A stretch of DNA of 64,000 nucleotides, taken from Choristoneura fumiferana (Eukaryota > Arthropoda > Insecta > Lepidoptera > Tortricidae). The notes under the pieces were generated by a model that had not been told where the DNA came from, did not search any database, and saw only the letters and a list, made by a program, of their open reading frames with translations. The stretch lies in contig NC_133472.1 of assembly GCF_025370935.1 (NCBI RefSeq), positions 1,742,161 through 1,806,160 on the forward strand. The letters run 5' to 3'. The translations under genes and the position numbers were made by a program. Shown one piece after another: positions 20,244 to 29,300 of the stretch. The first letter of the stretch is position 1. Each line of letters opens with the position of its first letter.

Positions 20244-21103
20244 CAGGGTGGCTCATTTAGATAGGTCAGTATGGGAAAGTCTGAAACTATAAGACATACG
20301 AAGATCTGTTCTTAGAAACCATGGCATCGATTTTAGTAACAAGAAAAACTGCATTTAAAAACAAACACTTGTACTCAGTACGGGAATCGAACCCGGACGT
20401 TTAGAAAACGTACACTGTTTCTGTTTGGATATCGGTAGTGTTGGTCATAAGCAATTATGAAACATGAAACATGAAGCATAAGCAATTATAAATAAATAAA
20501 TAAATATAACGGGACAATTAACACCAATTAACCTAGTCCCAAAGTAAGCTTAGCAAAGCTTGTGTTATGGGTACTAAGCAACGGATAAATAGAATTATAT
20601 AGATAGATACATACTTAAATACATAGTAAACACCCAAGACCCGAGAACAAACATTCGTATTTTTCATACAAATATCTGCCCCGACACGGGAATCGAACCC
20701 GGGACCTCAAGCTTCGTAGTCAGGTTCTCTAACCACTAGGCCATCTGGTCGTCAAATCGTCAATTATGTTACTAAGAAACACGGTATCTAGAATGAATAA
20801 AATGAATTGTATTTCATATTATTTAATAATGATGTATGAATACAGTTTTTCTTGTTATTAAAATCGATAACATGGTTCCTAAGAACAGATTTATTTATTC
20901 ATAATAAAGACTTACAGTATATACATACACCAAAGCGTCTCTATTACTAGCTAAACTTACAAAACACTTACGTAATTGATAGATACATAATAAATAACTA
21001 CATTAAACAGACATACACAAACATTTCCTTATTTTATTCAGATCTTCGCATGTCTTATAGGTTCAGACTTGTCCATACTGACCGATCTAAATGAGCCATC
21101 CTG
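20244..21103. mobile_element. TA-flanked long-TIR element with nested insertions (A2)
   Basis: Same composite as 8141-9021, including the SINE-L1 (20484-20753) and the insertion in the right arm. Confidence 0.8.
20484..20753 (-). mobile_element. SINE-L1 (A2 copy of 8391-8663)
   Basis: Same insertion as in A1, with intact tRNA-like head and tail. Confidence 0.9.
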
Positions 21104-21629
21104 TATGTTGATCTGTACTTTTTGGTTGCAAAGCCTCGGAGATACTTTGTGGTAGATACTACATTTGTTCCCTAAAAATATATGAGTAAATACATAGTTG
21201 AGAATTAGGTGTTAAATATTACTGTTAGAAAATTATATGGCCTTCAAATTTCATGTCTATAGGTAGTATGTTATAGCACTTAAGACGGGAGATGCCTTAA
21301 GCTAAGCTTATCTTTGCACTAGGGTTTTTTTCATGGTTTTCTCGAGGCGAGGAGTACACGTAGAACACAGTTGCACAAGTCTACTACGCGTTTCAAATAA
21401 CGCTAGGATTCAATTTAGAGATATTGAGAGTAAAATTTTTTTGGGGCTCAAAATAAGAGAACGAATGGTTTTTTGGAACTTTATAATTCGAAGCGGATTG
21501 CCATGGAACAGAGCCAAACATACTTTAAAATAGTTTAAACTACCTTATTTATATTGATGTACGATAATAGCGCCACCACATTTTGTGTTTCATTTTGGAA
21601 CTAATCTGGTGCAGGATTGTTAATGTTAC

Positions 21630-21790
21630 ACATAGGTTCAACTCAGTTGTGCGCGCGGCCCACACACATGTGTGCGTGCGCTTGTAAATATACAACTTTC
21701 ACGTGACGCGGCAGTCGTCGTCCGAGCAAGACGTGTTCTTATCGCTTTACCCACACATGGGGCCGCGCGCACAACTGAGTTGAACTATCT
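21630..21790. mobile_element. Short fold-back MITE (A2)
   Basis: Same as 9550-9705. Confidence 0.85.
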
Positions 21791-21835
21791 GTAAAGGCAT
21801 CGATCATTAATTAGCAAGTCATCTAAAGTACAATT

Positions 21836-22037
21836 CAATAGAATCTGTAAATTTTCTACATATTTAAGACACCCTATCGTGGGCACACTTGATTATATAT
21901 GTCCCTGTTGTTGCAATTATCATCTAAAAGGAATCAAAAAGAATAATAGCCACATCACAAAGCCTTAGGCAGCCCGGTGTTTATATTAGTAGGCTGGAAG
22001 TGTCTACAGGATTGTCAGATTCTATTGAATTGGAGTT
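21836..22037. mobile_element. TA-flanked MITE, short form, A2-private
   Basis: TIRs CAATTCAATAGAATCTG and complement near both ends, TA on both sides, and an empty site in A1 (CATCTAGTTTAAC near 9738). It is the 40155-40498 element minus 142 bp. Confidence 0.85.
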
Positions 22038-22687
22038 TAGTTCAACAAATGAACTATAGATGGCGCTGTATCGAACAGACACCATCATTAGCTCATAGTT
22101 GCCAGCTGAGTAAATACGATAAATTTATTGCTAAATTTAGATTTATTACCAATTTCAACAAAAGAGATTCTTCGTAACTGATATCACACGCATTTTCATG
22201 AGCTAAAATTTGATATTATAGAAAATGATTTTTTTATTAGCAACTGGCAACATTTCACACAGGCAGCCAGTGAAGTTGCCAGCAAATCTTTTATTGAAAC
22301 GCACAGTACATTCGTTAGCACGAATTCATCGCTTCACATTAAATACAAAGTTTGAAGTCATGTAAACATTTGCCGTGACCGATATGGTCATCTCATATTT
22401 TTGGCAGAGAGGTAAGCGCGTGACCATCTCTTGACATAAGTGCTTCGTGTTTATATGTATGTTATTATTAAATTATAGTATATTTATGACAGATGTTTGT
22501 GTTAGGTTAATATATTATTCAGATGCTGTGCTTTTTTGATTATAAAATCAGATGCCAATCTTGTTAAAATAAATATGACTATAAAAGAACCAAAACAATT
22601 AATGTTGAAATAGTGTTTTTTTCTCATCTTAACTGTAACCTATCTAAAGACACCTATATATAAATTACCATATATTAGTAATAAATT

Positions 22688-22830
22688 ATTATGTGCGGCA
22701 ACACATGCTGAGTGGAGACCCTTTTTGGTATCCTGCCGTGTCACCTAGTAACATAGTTTTAGTGCTAGTTCTAGTCTTAGTTTTAGGTGGTACTTATGGA
22801 GCCAAAAAAACCTTTCTTTCTTGTTTTTTT
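22688..22830 (+). mobile_element. A2-private retro-insertion, LINE-like 3' end
   Basis: Inserted in AATAAATTTTATACCG of A1. Contains AACACATGCTGAGTGGAGAC and CCTGCCGTGTCACCTAG, shared with 46850-47000 (inverted) and in part with 41790. Ends in a T/A-rich tail. Confidence 0.65.
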
Positions 22831-22892
22831 AAATTTTATACCGTTAAACGAGCATGTTTTGTCGTCAAAACAAGTTTCGATGAAATTTGCTA

Positions 22893-23060
22893 TGATTGGT
22901 TTTTTGGAGTATTTTTGTATTTTGTATTTCAACTCCAAATTTGTTACTTTTACGGGTATCCCGTGAAACCATATCGAAAATACAAACTGAGACATGGATG
23001 CACAGAAAAACCAGAAAAAGAGACCAGCGCTGGGAATCGAACCCAGGTCCTCAGCAATCC
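22893..23060. mobile_element. Partial FB-tRNA module (A2)
   Basis: Same truncated module as 10476-10633, with the GGGAATCGAACCCAGG half of the tRNA-like domain kept. Confidence 0.7.
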
Positions 23061-23159
23061 GTGTAAACAATATTCGTGTACTGATATTTTTGATCAAATT
23101 GCTCACCACTTTATGAACTCGACTGTACAAAGGCGAGCTTATCCCTTAAAGCGATGTGT

Positions 23160-23324
23160 TCACGGCAGCGCGCTGGCGTCTGCGCGCATGCGCGGTATGC
23201 GCGCGAGCGGCGTGCGGTGCGCGCGCATGAGATGCGTCTTGCGTTTCCAGCTGTCCACGAAGCGTAGGGTACATCCGGGGCACTGGTACGGTCGGGCGCC
23301 GGTGTGCGAGCGCTCGTGACGAGT
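23160..23324 (-). CDS. ZNF exon 6, finger 8 and stop (A2)
   Basis: Acceptor TATTCCGCAG above 23324; TGA at 23160-23162. Same coding content as 10866-11030. Confidence 0.88.
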   Translation of the reverse strand, partial: TRHERSHTGARPYQCPGCTLRFVDSWKRKTHLMRAHRTPLARIPRMRADASALP

Positions 23325-26300
23325 CTGCGGAATACTTATATATGTCGGCGGTCGATTGTAAAATTCGCCATATCTCTAAATTCCTAGTGTATAATAAACC
23401 TTCGAATAGTGACTGCTACCAAGGCCGTGGCTTATTTGCTCTTCTGTGCAGCATTATGTCTAGAGAACAATTCATGAAAAACATACCTCAATGAAACCGG
23501 CTTCGATGTATGACGCTCGCTAAAGTCCGTAAAGCCGCAATACCCGCACCGCCACTTCACTAGCTAGTTTTTAGGCGTATAAAGTTTGTTATTACTTACA
23601 CACAAAACTATTTACAATGTCTACAATCACAATTAATATTTATTTTACAAAACCGAGCACAACCGCAATAATATATATCCGCCGAGAGTTTTTTTGTAGT
23701 CTGGCTGACTGCCGCCTTTTTTACGATCGAAGGCGCGCGGCAAAGGACTTGCGCCAATCAGCCACCGACAGCAAAGAGGATGCAAATCAAAAAATTGTTC
23801 GCCATCCAAAATACTTGCACACCTAGGCATATCGTGATATAAGAAAAATAAAGAAGAAAGAAAATACATTTATTTAACGCCATAAAAAACAAACATAGAA
23901 CAAATAAAGACATACATGACGCTAAACATACATATACATATGTGGCGCCATTTTATGAATTGGGATGCACCAAACAAAATAACCTATGGTTTTTATTTTA
24001 TTTTTGGAAAGAATGTGATATTTTAAGATACCGTTTTCATCGATTTTGAATTTGGATGAGTATTTAATTCTTTATATTTTTCTTACGAAATACACATCTA
24101 AAGTAATCGGTGGTAGCAACTGGTTTTTTTTCCCAGTAGTTACCACCAATTTCTATAATAGTTTGATAATAAATAATAATAATAAAATATCACGGGACAA
24201 TTCACACCAATTGACCTAGTCCCAAAGTAAGCTTAGCAAAGCTTGTGTTATGGGTACTAAGCAACGGATAAATATAATTATATAGATAGATATACATATT
24301 AAACACCCAAGACCCGAGAACAAACATACGTATTTTTCATACAAATATCTGCCCCGACACGGGAATCGAACCCGGGACCTCAAGCTTCGTAGTCAGGTTC
24401 TCTAACCACTAGGCCATCTGGTCGTCTATCGATCGTCTATTGATAGGATAATTTTCAGCAGTTTATTGACAACATATTAAAAAAGGTTCTATTCTATTCA
24501 ATATTTATGGAGTTATTTTATCTTATATCGCGAATATTTTTCCTATCTGTTACCACTTAATTAATTGGTGGTAACTACTGGGAAAAAAATCTCATTTGTT
24601 ACCACTAATGAGGGCTATCGTTTTTTGTCTCACTAGATGGCGCACTGTTGCGTGAGGTTTTTAAGTATGGCTTTCAAAGTCTGTTATTACGGGCGTTAAA
24701 ACAAAAGTTTAGATTAAAATCATATTTAAAATACCTTAAAACCGTAGGTACCATAAAAATATCCAGCAACCAGTGTTGCTAGGTCCCGTTTTGTTCGGAA
24801 AAAAAGGGAGGACAAAAGTTTCCGAAAGACAAAACTGTCTCAAAACACAGACATTCATTGCCCCGTAACGCATAATTGCCATAATTAATTTCAGATATTG
24901 CAAAATATTCACAAAAAAATTCTAATTATAAATAAACCCGCGTAGCTCACCCAAAAACTATGAGATTTGACATTTCGGAGACCTCACGCTACACTAGCGC
25001 CTCTAGCGGCGAATTCATTCGCGATAGCCCTCATTGCTTTAGTGGTAACCACTGGGATTTTTTTCCCAGTAGTTACCACTGAGTACTTAAGTGGTAAAAG
25101 ATGGGAAAAAAATCCCAGCTGTACCACTGGTAAAAATTGGTGGTAACATTTGTGAATAACCCAACTGTGGCCGCTATAACAACATATACTAAAGAGAATA
25201 CAAAAATAATAAAATAAATATACGGTCTTCTCGGTTATAAAACACCGAAACCCTGAGTGCTGTGGTGGGATCAAATTCAAATGATTTATTCAGTAAATAG
25301 GCCGCTATGGGCACTTTTACACGTCATTTTTTAAACTACCAGCGCTTTCGGAAAGACCATCATTGCCAAGAAGAATGCGCCGCAAGAAACTTGGCAAAAA
25401 TTAATTTTTTTCATAATAATTTAATTACAAATAAAATACTTAAAAACTATATTATACAATTAAAGATAAAAAAAATAATAATAATAAAAATACAGGGATG
25501 TATGGGGTCCCTTAGTTACAATACTAAACAATAACTACTTATATCTAATGTGTAGAATGCTTCCACCGTCATAAATTTTAAAATAACAATAATTTAGTTC
25601 TGAAATATACATTTCAGGTCAAGTAACCATTAAGCTTTTGGATTCCGAAGGCACGCTCACGTCTGCCGCCCCCAAAGTTAGCTCACACGCACTCATGTCA
25701 CGCTCTGAAAGCAGAGCGGTACCGAGGGCATGTCAAAGTCAAAATATCTTTATTCAATTTAGGCTATAACAAGCACTTATGAATGTCAAAAAAAATCTAC
25801 CACCGGTTCGGAAAAACCTCTGCTGAGAAGAATCCGGCAAGAAACTCAAATGGTATTGCTTCCGTTCCCATAAGCTCTATGGGATCCCCCCCCGGTCCTC
25901 AGTCTCGTACTCACCAGTGCCCCCTTGTCGTGGAACCCCTTTTGGCACACGCGGCAGCGGTGCGGGCGCGACGCGCGGTGCCGCCGCTCGTGCCGCCGCA
26001 GGGAAGACGCAGCCGCCGCACGGAAATCGCAACGCGAACACGCGTGCGGCTTGGCGCCTGTGTGCCTGCGCATGTGGACGGCGAGGTTGCCCGCTGGAAC
26101 GATTTTTTTTTATTCGGCTGGATGGCAAACTAAGTGGGTCTCCTGATGGTAAGAGATCACCACCGCCCATAAACATCTGCAGCACCAGGGGGATTGCAGA
26201 TGCGTTGCCAACCTACAGGCCTTAGATGGGATTGAAAATACAAACTGAAATATAGATGCACAGAAAAAACAGAAAAATAAGACCATCACTGGGAATCGAA

Positions 26301-29300
26301 CCCAGGTCCTCGGTAATCCGTACCGCGTGCTATACCGCTACACCACTGATGGTCATCAGTCTTATTTTTCTGTTTTTTCTGTGCATCTATATTTCAGTTT
26401 GTATTTTCAATTTCGGTTTTACGGGATGACCGTAAAAGTAAAAATTTGGAATTGAAATAAAAAAAATACAAAAAGATTCCAAAAAACCAATCTTAGATGG
26501 GATACCTCAAGTGTCAGTAATTTCACCGGCTGTCTTACTCTCCACGCCGAAACACAACAGTGCAAGCACTGCTGCTTCACGGTTAGCGAGCAAGATGGTG
26601 GTAGCAATCCGGGCGGACCTTGCACAAGGTCCTACCACCTGCAAAACATTTATCACAACACACAAACAAACACACACACACACACACACACATTTGTCAA
26701 AGTCAAAGCCAAAATATCTTAATTCAATTTAGGCTATAACAACTTATGAATGTCAAAAAAATCTACCACCGGTTCGGAAAAACCTCTGTTGAGATGAATC
26801 CGGCAAGAAACTGAACGAGGTATTTTTAAACAGATTTACAATATTATTAAATGATATGTATACATCACAAGTATTTAACACAACTTTATTTTTAACACAG
26901 AATTATTTCCAAATATCCCTGTCCATGATATAATCATTAACTTTATAATACGTCTTAGATTAATGTCTTCTTGACAATAGATCTGCTAGTTACAGGGTGT
27001 ACCTATATTCGGTTGTTTGTACCGCCGTCATTGAACTCAACACTTTTTACTATCTTTATATCTGGAATAAAACATAGGCTACTTTTCATCCCGATATTCC
27101 CACGGGATAGGGATAAAATCTCGAAACAACCGGGCTTAGAGTCATGAAATTTGACAGGATTGTTTTTAATGTAACGTCAATGAAAACCACGATTTAATTT
27201 TCGGAAATTCCCACGGGAATATATTAAATACCCGAAATTTCAATTCAGCTGCTGGATCTAATGATTTACGTGTGCGAAGCTGCGGGTAAACGTTAGTGTA
27301 ATATAGGCCACTAGTGTCTTACGGAAAGTATTTGACCAGTTCAATGTTCTTTTAAAGTTAACGGTAATCAAAAATAGCACGGTGTGTTCACCAGTCAGCG
27401 TGACCTTTACCTTGCGTGAATCCCCACCCGCACACGGAGCAGAGGAACGGCTTGTCAGGCTGATGAAGCACCAAGTGGCTCTTCAGCACGCTCTTCAGTT
27501 TGAAACTGAAACAGAAGAGTGCCAAGTTTTGTACTCTATCTATTAGTCGAAAACGTTTATAGATCTCTTGTGAGTCTTGGATGTTTAATATGTATTTATC
27601 TATATAAGTATGTTTATCCGTTGCCTAGTGTCCATAGTACAAGCTTTGCTTAGTTTGGGACTAGGTCAATTGGTGTCAAGTGTCCCATGATATTTATTTT
27701 TATTTATAGCGGCATCAGTTGTAACGACTGTAGACCGGACGACCGGATGGCAAAGTGGCTAGGAACCTGACTACGAAGCTTGAGGTCCCGGGTTCGATTC
27801 CCGGCCGGGGCAGATATTTGCAATGAATAATACGAATGTTTGCTCTCGGGTCTTGGATGCATGTTTAATATGTTTCAGTCTGTATTTATCCATATAAAAA
27901 TCCACATGGCGAAGTTTTTAGGGTTCCGGAGCCAAAATGGCAAAAACGGAACCCTTATAGTTTCGTCAAGTCTGTCTGTCCGTCCGTCCGTATGTCACAG
28001 GCATTTTACTCGAAAACTACAAGATGTATATCAATGAAATTTGGAGTACAGATGTCTTGTAAAAGCCGCTATTCAGTTTTGTAGTTAAATTACAAAAAAA
28101 TATATTGATAGGGGTGGGGGGGCACTCCATACACGTACCAGAAATTGAAAAAAATGATCGGATCGTTTTTGAGTCGAAAAACTGCGCTTCTCAACAAAAG
28201 GACGTAAGTGCCGTGAAGATACTTGTTTTTTTTGTAATGGCTACGGAACCCTATTTTGGGCGTGTCCGACACGCTCTTGGCCGGTTTTTTATAATTCCGG
28301 TCAGCCTTTAAAGGTCTTAACAGTATTTATTTACCCGACTATGGCTTTACCTCATGTTGCAATGGTCGCACTGGTAAGGCCGTTCGTCAGCGTGCGTCCG
28401 CGCATGTATAGTGAGCTCCTTCCGTCGCTTATAGCGTTTGCCGCACGCGCACGCGAATTTGCGTTCGTCCGAATGGGTGACCGCGTGCACCGAGAGTTGG
28501 GATGGCTTCTGGAACGCTGCAACACATTTATATACTAGTTTAAGTGTTAAGAATAGCGAATGGTTGGAAAAAATACTGGAGTATCGAAGGAAGGAAGTTA
28601 TGAAAGACAAGACACTACATACAACTACCAAGGGCAGGCTACTACCTACTCGTTCTACAATGGATAAAAGGACACAGTGGATCGCGAGGTAACGACGCGG
28701 CCGACCGATTGGCTAGAGGGGGTTCGGGGAAACAATAATGTACAACTCGGAATGTACGCGCAATAATGTACGACGTAATAATCCGAAGCATTATTGCTTC
28801 CAATTATCATGCCGTACATTATCATGATCGCGCATTATCAGGGCGTACAAAATATTGCGCGCGCTGTAATGTACGTAGTGATAATGTACGACGTGATAAT
28901 CTGAATCCAATCGATTCGAATGAAAAGACATTTTTCGATGCGGATCGAGCGAGCGCAGCGAGTGAGATCGATATAGTCGGAGCAGAACCGACCCGGCCGG
29001 GTTAGGTTGAAGGGCGAGGGCGTGCGAGCGAGGCGGTAGCCTCACTCGCCGCTCTCGCCCTTCGTTAGGTATTTTTTTTATTTCAATCACGGAAATCGTA
29101 AGGCATGATAATCGGAAGACAATGCTTCGGATTATCACGTCGTACATTATTGGTTCCCTTCTAGTTCGGTACGGGGTGATAATGCACGACATGATAATTC
29201 GTGCACATAAGCACGGATTATCAGGCCGTGCATTAACAAGTCGTACATTAACTACACCCGGGGTTCGGGGATGAAGGTCTTCGGTCCCGAACCCATCCTA

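Larger units (their letters stand above)
24100..25160. repeat. Nested palindromic repeat block in ZNF intron 5 (A2)
   Basis: Motif GTGGTAACTACTGGGAAAAA and its complement recur at least six times in both orientations. A SINE-L1 (24168-24425) and an AATGAGGG MITE (24609-25037) sit inside. Almost all of it is absent from A1. Confidence 0.65.

Noticed and set aside
22693..23319. Longest plus-strand open frame in the window (208 codons)
   Set aside because: It runs over a retro-insertion, a truncated FB-tRNA module and the antisense of the real ZNF exon 6; no protein family signal.
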